Assembly (NCBI GenBank): GCA_947090235.1
Contig: CAMUNJ010000013.1
Coordinates: 1-12,899, forward strand
DNA from: an uncultured Bacillota bacterium
GTDB lineage: Bacteria; Bacillota; Clostridia; Christensenellales; UBA1242
Direction: 5' to 3'
Length of the DNA: 12,899 nt
Shown here: positions 1 to 5,854 of the stretch, one piece after another
Position numbering within the stretch: the stretch's first letter is position 1
Layout: every line of letters starts with the position of its first letter
Translations under genes and position numbers: made by a program
The notes under the pieces: model-generated
The model's input: the letters and a program-made list of their open reading frames with translations, nothing else
The model's database searches: none
Told to the model about the DNA's origin: nothing

Positions 1-1
1 T

Positions 2-1225
2 TGTATTTTTAATGAGTGTTATAACGAAAATAAAAATTTTTTCAACAAAATTGATGATACTAAATCTAAAGAAAAAGCCAAAGAGGAATTTGTTCAAACT
101 CTAGATAAAATTGCAAGTGGCAACCTTGCCCAAGATGAACTTGCCAGAATTGAAAGAAAGGCTTTTGATGAATCTACTATTAAGCCAAAGAAAATCACCT
201 CTCGTGATGAAGCTCGTGCAAATGTTAAATCTTTTAATAATTTGTTAAAAGACTTTGGAATTACAACTGGCATTAAACGCAAAATGGTGCTAGAAGAAGC
301 TTCTCGTTTAGCCGGTCCTTTAATTTTTACAAGAGATATGCTTGCTCAAGCAATTTTCAACACCTCTAACATAGATTTATCTGACTGTAGACTTCCACAA
401 GAAAAATCTGCATATTTAAAAGAAATATTTGCTGAAATTTATGAGAATCAAGAAAAAATTGATGTTTCTGATCGCGAAAAATTTGCTAAGGCAAAAGCGT
501 TAATTGAAGAAATGCAACAAAAACAGTTTGCAAGAACTAAACGCAAACTTAGAGCAAAAGAACAAATAGCTGGTCGCGAACAAGTTGAAAAAGTATTTAG
601 TTCTAGTGTTAAAGGTAATCCAATTGATATTTCCATTCAAAAAGGAACTTACACTCCTACTCGTGCCGAAATTAAACTTGCCAATGTGAAGAAAGAAAAA
701 AGCATATTTAATGCAGATTCAACCAAAGTTTTAAAGAGCATGAAAACTATTGGCAAAGATATGAAAGACCCTACCTCTTCTAAAACCATCATGAAAAATA
801 ATATTCAAAATCTTCAAGACTCTATTGAAAAGACTTTTGGGACAAAGGCAATGAAAGATTTGTTTGACGACGAAAAGGGCAAGGATGCACTTTCTTGGGA
901 AAAACTTAAAGAAGGAAAAATAACAGAACAAGAATTTAAAGTATTGATTGAAAAGATAAAGAAACTTATCAAGAAAAAAGAAAAGAAATTGAACAATAAA
1001 CTAAAGAAGAGGAAAGAAAAGGCTAATAAAAATAACGCAAAAGGCAAGACTAAAAACAAGGCTAAAAATGGACAAGATATTGCAAACAATAATGAGTCCA
1101 CCAATATGGCTATTCAAAATGTTGAGGCTAGAAATAATATTGAAAGCAATAAAGAAACTTCTTCCTCTCAAGCTTCTTCACCTGCACCTCAAGCAAGCAG
1201 TCAAAGTGCTGAGAGCGGAAGCTAG
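2..1225 (+). CDS. Lysine-rich protein of unknown function, 5' end outside the window
   Basis: The frame is open from the left edge to TAG at 1223-1225, so this is the last ~407 codons of a longer gene. A TTG at 242 could be taken as a start, but the frame upstream of it is uninterrupted and reads as the same kind of charged helical protein, and no ribosome binding site precedes the TTG. I do not recognise a family. The protein is soluble, with no membrane segment in the visible part, and rich in Lys, Glu and Asn, with probable long helices or coiled coil. A very basic KKKEKK-type stretch follows, then Asn/Lys-rich sequence and a Ser/Ala/Pro/Gln low-complexity tail. The tail suggests a disordered C terminus. 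The basic stretch could bind nucleic acid or acidic partners, but that is inference only. A hairpin 24 nt after the stop separates it from ychF. Confidence 0.85.
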   Translation, partial: CIFNECYNENKNFFNKIDDTKSKEKAKEEFVQTLDKIASGNLAQDELARIERKAFDESTIKPKKITSRDEARANVKSFNNLLKDFGITTGIKRKMVLEEASRLAGPLIFTRDMLAQAIFNTSNIDLSDCRLPQEKSAYLKEIFAEIYENQEKIDVSDREKFAKAKALIEEMQQKQFARTKRKLRAKEQIAGREQVEKVFSSSVKGNPIDISIQKGTYTPTRAEIKLANVKKEKSIFNADSTKVLKSMKTIGKDMKDPTSSKTIMKNNIQNLQDSIEKTFGTKAMKDLFDDEKGKDALSWEKLKEGKITEQEFKVLIEKIKKLIKKKEKKLNNKLKKRKEKANKNNAKGKTKNKAKNGQDIANNNESTNMAIQNVEARNNIESNKETSSSQASSPAPQASSQSAESGS

Positions 1226-1248
1226 ACAAGAAAATTAAATAAAATTTA

Positions 1249-1284
1249 TTTAAGGCACTAAGAAATTTTACTTAGTGCCTTAAA
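1249..1284 (+). terminator. Perfect 14-bp stem-loop after the first gene
   Basis: The arms TTTAAGGCACTAAG and CTTAGTGCCTTAAA pair completely around an 8-nt loop (AAATTTTA). The T-run on the plus strand is interrupted (AAAATCGTTTT), so it is a less classical intrinsic terminator. Read on the minus strand it is followed by an AT-rich tail. It most likely ends transcription of the upstream gene and insulates ychF. Confidence 0.75.
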
Positions 1285-1289
1285 ATCGT

Positions 1290-1318
1290 TTTAAAAACTT
1301 ATAAAAATATGTTATATT
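1290..1318 (+). promoter_or_regulatory. Probable ychF promoter with extended -10
   Basis: TGTTATATT at 1310-1318 is an extended -10 (TG-n-TATATT). TTTAAA at 1290-1295 is a weak -35, 17 bp upstream. It lies just after the upstream hairpin and about 43 nt before the ychF start. The surrounding AT-richness makes chance matches likely, so confidence is modest. Confidence 0.4.
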
Positions 1319-1361
1319 TATATAAATATATATTCTAAATAAAAGAAGGAACTAATTTAAA

Positions 1362-2456
1362 ATGAAAATTGGAGTTGTTGGACTTCCTAATGTTGGAAAA
1401 AGCACATTATTTAACGCTATCACAGAAGCAGGAGCAGAAAGCGCAAACTACCCTTTTTGCACGATTGAACCTAATGTTGGAATCGTAGATGTCCCAGATG
1501 AGCGTCTTGAAGTTTTAGGCAAAATGTATAACACACAAAAAATTATTCCTGCCTCTATTGAATTTGTAGACATTGCAGGATTAGTTGCTGGAGCAAGCCA
1601 TGGTGAAGGGCTTGGCAATAAATTTTTAAGCCATATTCGTGAAGTTGACGCAATCGTTCATGTAGTGCGTTGTTTTGACGACTCTAACATTATTCATGTT
1701 TCAGGTTCTGTTGATCCAATTCGAGATATTGAAGTTATCAATCTCGAACTTGCTCTTGCCGACCTTGATGTTATAACAAAAAAATATGAGCGTGATGCTA
1801 AACTCGCCAAAACAGGAGATAAAAGTCTTATAGGTAGTGTGGACTTATTATTAAAACTTAAAAACACCCTCGAAAACAATGTCATGGTTAGAGTTCTCGA
1901 CCTAAATGAGGACGAACAAAAGATTTTGAAAGGATTACAACTCCTCACCGCCAAACCTGTTATTTATGTTGCAAATGTTGGCGAGAACGAAATCTCATCC
2001 GCCGAAAATAATTCTTATGTACAACAAGTAAAAAATCATGCTTTAAAAGAAAATGCAAAGGTTATCACACTATGTGCAAAGATTGAAGAAGAGTTGACAG
2101 GTTTAGATAAAGAAGAGCGTTCAATTTTCAAAGAGGAATTAGGCATCAAAGAATCAGGTCTTGAAAAACTTGTGACTGCAAGTTATGATCTTTTGGGACT
2201 TATGAGTTATCTTACAGCTGGCGAGAAAGAAGTTCGTGCTTGGACGATTGTGAAAGGCACTAAAGCTCCACAAGCAGCCGGCAAGATTCATACAGATTTC
2301 GAAAAAGGTTTTATCAAGGCAGAAATAGTTTCCTACAACGACCTTATTGAAGCAGGTTCATATTTAAAAGCTCGCGAAAACGGCAAGGTTCGCATGGAAG
2401 GCAAAGAGTATGTTGTTCAAGATGGCGATATAATCCTCTTCCGCTTTAATGTCTAG
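1362..2456 (+). CDS. ychF: Redox-regulated ATPase YchF (Obg-like ATPase)
   Basis: The 364-residue protein has the usual YchF length and order. The P-loop GLPNVGKST lies at residues 7-15, the switch II region DIAGLVAGA at about 70-78 is followed by the HGEGLGNKF signature, and the G4-like motif is NVGE rather than NKxD near residue 205. That substitution explains why this subgroup prefers ATP over GTP. The C-terminal ~85 residues form a TGS domain (from about [13 protein letters not shown] to ILFRFNV). YchF is a cytosolic P-loop ATPase that binds ribosomes and is linked to stress and oxidative responses. The start is supported by AGAAGGA about 10 nt upstream. It appears monocistronic, between a hairpin upstream and a palindromic repeat downstream. 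Confidence 0.97.
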   Translation: MKIGVVGLPNVGKSTLFNAITEAGAESANYPFCTIEPNVGIVDVPDERLEVLGKMYNTQKIIPASIEFVDIAGLVAGASHGEGLGNKFLSHIREVDAIVHVVRCFDDSNIIHVSGSVDPIRDIEVINLELALADLDVITKKYERDAKLAKTGDKSLIGSVDLLLKLKNTLENNVMVRVLDLNEDEQKILKGLQLLTAKPVIYVANVGENEISSAENNSYVQQVKNHALKENAKVITLCAKIEEELTGLDKEERSIFKEELGIKESGLEKLVTASYDLLGLMSYLTAGEKEVRAWTIVKGTKAPQAAGKIHTDFEKGFIKAEIVSYNDLIEAGSYLKARENGKVRMEGKEYVVQDGDIILFRFNV

Positions 2457-2501
2457 TTTTTCCCTTTCTTTTCTTTTCAAGAAAAGAAACAAAAGAAAAC
2501 T
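2455..2501. repeat. Intergenic A/T-rich palindrome, copy 1
   Basis: Outer arms AGTTTT (2455-2460) and AAAACT (2496-2501) enclose a CTTT/AAAG pairing and the core TTTCTTTTC (2470-2478) / GAAAAGAAA (2481-2489). It starts inside the ychF stop codon (TAG 2454-2456). The right arm (AAGAAAAG-AAACAAAAGAAAACT) matches copy 2 at 8446-8487 almost base for base, so this is a dispersed element and not only a local terminator. It may still act as a hairpin at the 3' end of ychF mRNA. Confidence 0.65.
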
Positions 2502-2566
2502 AAATGTTGCACGACTGTCAGTAAATTATTTTTAAAAGAAAATTAATATATATCTAATTTCTATAT

Positions 2567-2592
2567 ATGGAGGTTTAATATGGAGGTTTAAT
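2567..2592 (+). repeat. Tandem duplication of a 13-bp ribosome-binding-site unit
   Basis: The 13-bp unit ATGGAGGTTTAAT occurs twice, head to tail, at 2567-2579 and 2580-2592, immediately before the ATG at 2594. Each copy carries a GGAGG Shine-Dalgarno. The first GGAGG is correctly spaced from the ATG at 2580 inside the second copy, giving a 3-codon reading frame (Met-Glu-Val-stop, 2580-2591) that ends 2 nt before the real start. Replication slippage is the simplest origin. Confidence 0.85.
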
Positions 2593-2593
2593 T

Positions 2594-2875
2594 ATGAAAT
2601 GGACAATGGAACACGATAAAATTTGTTGTCAAATTTACTTAGACAAATTTATCAAAAGCGCAACATATTCTGATAATATTAAAAACGAGTGCATACTTCT
2701 TGCTAAAGCAAAAGGATTACCTCAAAGCCAAGGTTCAATAAGAATGAAATTTTCAAATATTAAAGCAATTTGTGATGAAGTAGGACTAGAACATAATAGC
2801 CCTTTCAAGTCACTAGAAAATTACTCACAACAAAACAAAGAAGCATTTGATAATGTTTTTAAAACTTATCTTTAA
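2594..2875 (+). CDS. Small protein of unknown function, possible SANT/Myb-like helical domain
   Basis: This is a 93-residue soluble protein with no signal peptide. The N terminus (MKWTMEHDKICCQIYLDKF) has a W-T-x-E-x-D lead into a helix with a Cys-Cys pair at 11-12, reminiscent of SANT/Myb-type DNA-binding helices. The middle has a conserved-looking segment, GSIRMKFSNIKAICDEVGL. Similar small domains occur alone or next to HNH nucleases in Bacillota, but no nuclease is seen here, so the function is unknown. The start is well supported by GGAGG 7 nt upstream, in the second copy of the duplicated unit. The stop is only 13 nt before the mrnC start, so the two are probably cotranscribed. I see no convincing promoter in 2502-2566. 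Confidence 0.8.
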   Translation: MKWTMEHDKICCQIYLDKFIKSATYSDNIKNECILLAKAKGLPQSQGSIRMKFSNIKAICDEVGLEHNSPFKSLENYSQQNKEAFDNVFKTYL

Positions 2876-2888
2876 ATATAAGGGAAAT

Positions 2889-3293
2889 ATGAAAAATCAA
2901 GAAATTTTACAGCAAATTTTAACAAATGGAAATATACTGACGCTGGCGTTCTTAGGTGACAGCGTACATACTTTGTTTATACGTGAAAAAGTTTTGCAAA
3001 ACAGCAATTTTAAAATGAACAACTATCATACACTGGCAAGCAAAGTTTGTAAAGCTTCATCGCAAGCACAAACATTAAAAGAAATTATGCCTACCCTAAC
3101 AGAGGAAGAAGCCGACATTGTGCGAAGGGCAAGAAATGCAAAACCAAAACATACCGCTAAAAATGCGACAAGTGCAGATTACTCTTACGCAACAGCATTT
3201 GAAGCACTTGTTGGCTATCTATACTTAAAAGATGACCAAAAAAGATTGCAAGAAATTTTGTTAGTTTCTTGCATAAAGGAGGACAAATGTTAA
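2889..3293 (+). CDS. mrnC: Mini-ribonuclease III (23S rRNA maturation)
   Basis: The product is 134 residues from ATG 2889, which follows AAGGGA. An in-frame ATG at 2847 lies inside the preceding gene without a ribosome binding site and is rejected. The protein is an RNase III catalytic domain without the dsRNA-binding domain, as in Mini-III. The first signature LAFLGDSVHTLFIRE contains catalytic Asp24. The second, YSYATAFEALVGYLYL at 98-113, contains catalytic Glu105. A basic RRARNAKPKHTAKNA segment at 79-93 matches the family's conserved RNA-contact region. In Bacillus this dimeric enzyme trims 23S rRNA precursor ends. It overlaps rlmB by 7 nt, indicating translational coupling, in the gene order also found in Bacillus. 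Confidence 0.95.
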   Translation: MKNQEILQQILTNGNILTLAFLGDSVHTLFIREKVLQNSNFKMNNYHTLASKVCKASSQAQTLKEIMPTLTEEEADIVRRARNAKPKHTAKNATSADYSYATAFEALVGYLYLKDDQKRLQEILLVSCIKEDKC

Positions 3294-4012
3294 TTGAAGG
3301 TAAAAACGCAATTAGAGAGGCGTTAAACAGTGAAATTACAATCAATAAAATTTTGATTGATAAAAACTTTGCAAGCAGAAAAGATGAAATCATATCTCTC
3401 GCTTCACAAAAGCGTGTTAAAATTGAATATGTGCCAAGACAAATTCTAGATAAAAAATCGCTAACCGCTCACCATCAAGGCTATATTGCTGAGGCGGTTG
3501 AGTTTGAATATTCTTCTGTTGAAGATATTTTGGCAAATGCTAAAAGCAAAGATGAATTGCCTTTCATAGTTTTATTAGACGGCATTGAAGACCCTCACAA
3601 TTTTGGTGCAATCATTCGTTCTTGTGAGTGTGCCGGTGTACATGGAATTATCATTCCAAAAAATCGTGCATGCCAAGTGAATGAAACCGTTATTCGCACA
3701 AGCACAGGCGCAATTGCAAATATGCCAATAGCAAAGGTGACAAATCTTAAAGAAGCCATTGACACCCTGCGTGAAAATGATGTTTGGGTTTATGTAGCCG
3801 AAACCGGTGGCGAAAATATTTACAAGCAAAAACTTGGCAATCGTGGAATCGCTGTTATAATTGGCAGTGAAGGCAACGGCGTAAAGCAGTCACTTCGCAC
3901 CTATGCAGACGGTGTTTTAACCCTTCCCCTTCAAGGTAAAGTCAATTCTCTTAACGCTTCCGTTGCCTGCGGAATTGTAGTCTTTGAAGTGTTAAGACAA
4001 CGAGGGCTTTAA
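3287..4012 (+). CDS. rlmB: 23S rRNA (guanosine-2'-O-)-methyltransferase RlmB
   Basis: The 241-residue SpoU/TrmH-family (SPOUT, trefoil-knot) SAM-dependent methyltransferase starts at ATG 3287, 4 nt after AAAGGAGG. A TTG at 3269 upstream lacks support. The N-terminal L30e-like substrate-binding domain begins IEGKNAIREAL. The catalytic domain shows motif 1 at 97-111 (LDGIEDPHNFGAIIR, with Asn105 and Arg111), motif 2 IIGSEGNGV at 191-199 and motif 3 LPLQGKVNSLNASVA at 213-227. RlmB methylates a guanosine in the peptidyl-transferase region of 23S rRNA (G2251 in E. coli). It overlaps mrnC, so two rRNA-processing enzymes are coupled. The stop codon lies inside a small palindrome. Confidence 0.95.
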   Translation: MLIEGKNAIREALNSEITINKILIDKNFASRKDEIISLASQKRVKIEYVPRQILDKKSLTAHHQGYIAEAVEFEYSSVEDILANAKSKDELPFIVLLDGIEDPHNFGAIIRSCECAGVHGIIIPKNRACQVNETVIRTSTGAIANMPIAKVTNLKEAIDTLRENDVWVYVAETGGENIYKQKLGNRGIAVIIGSEGNGVKQSLRTYADGVLTLPLQGKVNSLNASVACGIVVFEVLRQRGL

Positions 4013-4037
4013 GCCCTTTCTATTAGTTAACTAATAG
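4003..4037 (+). repeat. Two adjacent palindromes at the end of rlmB
   Basis: AGGGCTTTAAGCCCT (4003-4017) contains the rlmB stop codon. CTATTAGTTAACTAATAG (4020-4037) is a perfect 18-bp palindrome 2 nt further on. Neither is followed by a clear T-run, so they could be weak terminators, RNA-processing or stability hairpins, or protein-binding sites. They separate the conserved mrnC-rlmB pair from the non-standard genes that follow. Confidence 0.6.
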
Positions 4038-4064
4038 ATTATACGTAAAATTTAAGGAGAACCC

Positions 4065-4535
4065 ATGAGAAAGCAATTAATAAAAGATTTGCAAAATAAA
4101 TATGTATTTTTCGATTTTGATGGCACTTTGTGTGAACTTCGATACAACAATTTAGCATATCCTATCGATCATAATTGGTTAAAATCTATGCTTTTTGATA
4201 GTGAAGTTTATAAAAATGCCAGACCTCTTAAAACAATGCAAGATGTTGTTTCAAAGTTAAATCCTGATAATGTATTCGTTCTTGGCGCAATTACAACAAA
4301 TAAAGAAATAGAACAAAAATATGCTTGGCTACAAAAACACTTTCCACAAATTAAAAAAGAAAACATCTATTTTATAAATAAAATGAAAAATAAAGTTGAA
4401 ATGCTAAAAGTTTTTGCAGAATACAAAAATATAGAATTTAAAAATATTGTAATGGTTGACGATACACATTTAGTTCTACAAGAAGCCGAACAAGAAGGTT
4501 TTATCGTTTATCATCCAAGTTCATTTGTAGATTAA
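4065..4535 (+). CDS. HAD-superfamily hydrolase, substrate unknown
   Basis: The 156-residue cytosolic protein has HAD motif I at FFDFDGTL (nucleophile Asp17, general acid Asp19), a probable motif II Thr in GAITTN at about 77-78, a candidate motif III Lys at 108-110 and motif IV VDDT (Asp132, Asp133). This is a full phosphatase signature in a short protein with a small cap between motifs I and II. The substrate cannot be told. The start is backed by AAGGAGA 5 nt upstream. Together with the next gene, a P-loop kinase-like protein, it occupies the place where Bacillus carries yacP/rae1 between rlmB and sigH. A phosphatase next to a kinase-like protein suggests nucleotide or nucleic-acid end metabolism, but this is inference. 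Confidence 0.85.
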   Translation: MRKQLIKDLQNKYVFFDFDGTLCELRYNNLAYPIDHNWLKSMLFDSEVYKNARPLKTMQDVVSKLNPDNVFVLGAITTNKEIEQKYAWLQKHFPQIKKENIYFINKMKNKVEMLKVFAEYKNIEFKNIVMVDDTHLVLQEAEQEGFIVYHPSSFVD

Positions 4536-4548
4536 AACCATTTGATTA

Positions 4549-4563
4549 AGAGTAGCATACTCT
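4549..4563 (+). repeat. Short hairpin between the HAD gene and the P-loop gene
   Basis: AGAGTAGCATACTCT forms a 6-bp stem with a GCA loop in the 54-nt gap. No T-run follows. It is one of a set of small hairpins, one in each gap between rlmB and sigH. Confidence 0.5.
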
Positions 4564-4589
4564 ACCAACAAACTATTAAGGAGTAAAAA

Positions 4590-5127
4590 ATGCAAGAACA
4601 CACATTAGTCCTCGCCTACCCTGGTTCGGGCAAAACATACTTGGCAGAAAACTTTAAAGATGTAAGCGATTTGGAATTTCAACATTATCGCTGGGATTAT
4701 GGCGAAAATAAAGATTTGCCACTTGAACAGTTGAAAGGTTGTGAAATAAAATCCGTTAAACCAGAGTGGCCAGACAATTTCTTTAAAGTCTTGGAAGAAG
4801 AAACAAAGAAAACTAAACTTGTTTTAGTACCTATGGCAACCTCGCTTTTCCCAATACTTGACCACCTCGCAGCGGGGGGGGGTAAGAGTGATCTTTGCCA
4901 TTCAAGACAGAGATTGTCTTGACGAAGTGCTTGAAACTTATAGAAAAAGAGGAAATAAAGAAAAATTTATTGAAGATCGAAGAAATGATTTTTCAAAATT
5001 TCATGACTTAACTGCAAATAATAAATATGAAAAAGCATACATCCATAGAGGTGAACATCTATATGATGCCCTCACCCGCCTTGGAATTAAACTTGAAAAA
5101 GGAAAGGGCTATAAAAATTATTTCTAA
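4590..5127 (+). pseudogene. P-loop kinase-like gene, frameshifted at a nine-G tract
   Basis: Translation starts at ATG 4590 after AAGGAG and reads LVLAYPGSGKTYLAE, a Walker A P-loop with Lys15-Thr16. At G9 (4874-4882) the frame shifts, and the ribosome would stop at 4920-4922 after 110 residues. The downstream frame (from about 4883 to TAA 5125-5127) continues the same kind of protein: RVIFAIQDRDCLDEVLETYRK and so on, with an adenylate-kinase-like YRKRGN...FIEDRR segment and a helical C terminus. With eight Gs the whole would be one 178-residue protein. With ten Gs an immediate TAA follows the tract. It is therefore a broken gene in this read, or an OFF state of a phase-variable gene, or a slippage site, or a sequencing error. 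Substrate unknown; it resembles small nucleotide or polynucleotide kinases. Confidence 0.75.
4874..4882 (+). repeat. G9 homopolymer tract causing the frameshift
   Basis: Nine consecutive Gs occur in a gene where Gly is otherwise mostly encoded by GGA, GGT or GGC. Removing one G rejoins the two halves of the P-loop gene. Runs of this length are prone to slipped-strand mispairing and to polymerase slippage. Confidence 0.95.
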
Positions 5128-5175
5128 TTCACACCCATACCCATTCGTTCTGTAGATGGAAAGTCAAAAGAAAAA

Positions 5176-5188
5176 GTGCCATTGGCAC
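5176..5188 (+). repeat. Short hairpin just upstream of the sigH ribosome binding site
   Basis: GTGCC-ATT-GGCAC forms a 5-bp stem with a 3-nt loop, ending 2 nt before the AAAGGAGG of sigH. It is close enough to affect ribosome access, but it is short and could be chance. Confidence 0.4.
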
Positions 5189-5203
5189 ACAAAGGAGGTC
5201 GCC

Positions 5204-5845
5204 ATGCAAAAAGAAAATGTAAAGCAAGAAGAAATTGCGTCTTTAACAGACGAACAACTTGCCATCTTAGCCAAAAATTTTGACGAAGAAGCAATAAACG
5301 AATTGTTTGCAAGATACAAAAACCTTGTTAATGCCATTGCAAGAAGTTATTTCCTTATTGGTGGCGACATTGAAGATATTGTGCAAGAAGGCATGATTGG
5401 TCTCTATAAAGCAATTCGCTCATACACAGCAGACAAAAAGGCATCTTTCAAGACCTTTGCAAACATCTGCATAAGACATCAAATTCAAAACGAAGTTAAA
5501 AAAGCAAGTAGTGAAAAAAATAAAATACTTTCCTCTGCCCTCCCTATTCTTGAACAATTATATGACGAGGAGGAAGATAGCGGTGAAATAATTATTATGA
5601 GCGACTTGCCTTCCCCTGACGACCAAGTGATAGCAAAAGAAAATGCAAAAGAGTTAAATCAAAAAGTTAACGAAAAACTTTCATCACTCGAACGCAAAAT
5701 CTTGTCGCTATACCTAAGAGGCTACAATTACACTGAAATTGCACATTTAGGCGAAGTCAACAAAAAGACAATCGACAACGCCCTAACCCGAATAAAAAGC
5801 AAACTATCCTTCCTAAAAGAAGAAAACAACAAAAAGATAGTATAA
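5204..5845 (+). CDS. sigH: RNA polymerase sigma factor SigH (sigma-30 family)
   Basis: The 213-residue sigma-70 family protein starts at ATG 5204, 5 nt after AAAGGAGG. An in-frame ATG at 5156 has no ribosome binding site and adds an atypical 16-residue tail, so it is rejected. Region 2 at about 38-105 contains YKNLVNAIARSYFLIGGDIEDIVQEGMIGL, which closely matches Bacillus SigH (RSYFLIGADREDIVQEGMIGLYK). An acidic linker (EEEDSGEIIIMSDL) follows. Region 4 at about 158-203 (LSSLERKILSLYLRGYNYTEIA...TIDNALTRIKSKL) recognises the -35. There is no region 1.1 or 3, as in this family. SigH directs transition-phase, sporulation and competence transcription in Bacillota. Downstream of mrnC-rlmB it occupies its conserved chromosomal place. 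Confidence 0.92.
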   Translation: MQKENVKQEEIASLTDEQLAILAKNFDEEAINELFARYKNLVNAIARSYFLIGGDIEDIVQEGMIGLYKAIRSYTADKKASFKTFANICIRHQIQNEVKKASSEKNKILSSALPILEQLYDEEEDSGEIIIMSDLPSPDDQVIAKENAKELNQKVNEKLSSLERKILSLYLRGYNYTEIAHLGEVNKKTIDNALTRIKSKLSFLKEENNKKIV

Positions 5846-5854
5846 GGAGAAATT

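Noticed and set aside
242..244. TTG at 242 as the start of the first gene
   Set aside because: The frame is open from base 2 with similar composition and there is no ribosome binding site before the TTG, so the gene is simply cut by the window edge.
2455..2501. Copy 1 palindrome as a plain intrinsic terminator
   Set aside because: No T-run follows the right arm (CTAAATG), and near-identical arms recur at 8446-8487, so a repeat family is the better description, though a 3'-end role is not excluded.
2847..2888. Upstream ATG for mrnC adding 14 residues
   Set aside because: It lies inside the preceding gene, has no ribosome binding site, and the added residues are absent from Mini-III proteins. 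ATG 2889 has AAGGGA and gives the normal length.
5156..5203. Upstream ATG for sigH adding 16 residues
   Set aside because: There is no Shine-Dalgarno before it, whereas AAAGGAGG stands 5 nt before ATG 5204, and SigH proteins start near this point.
5204..5845. ECF or anti-sigma-linked sigma factor
   Set aside because: The region 2 sequence matches SigH closely and the locus order is that of sigH. No anti-sigma gene follows.
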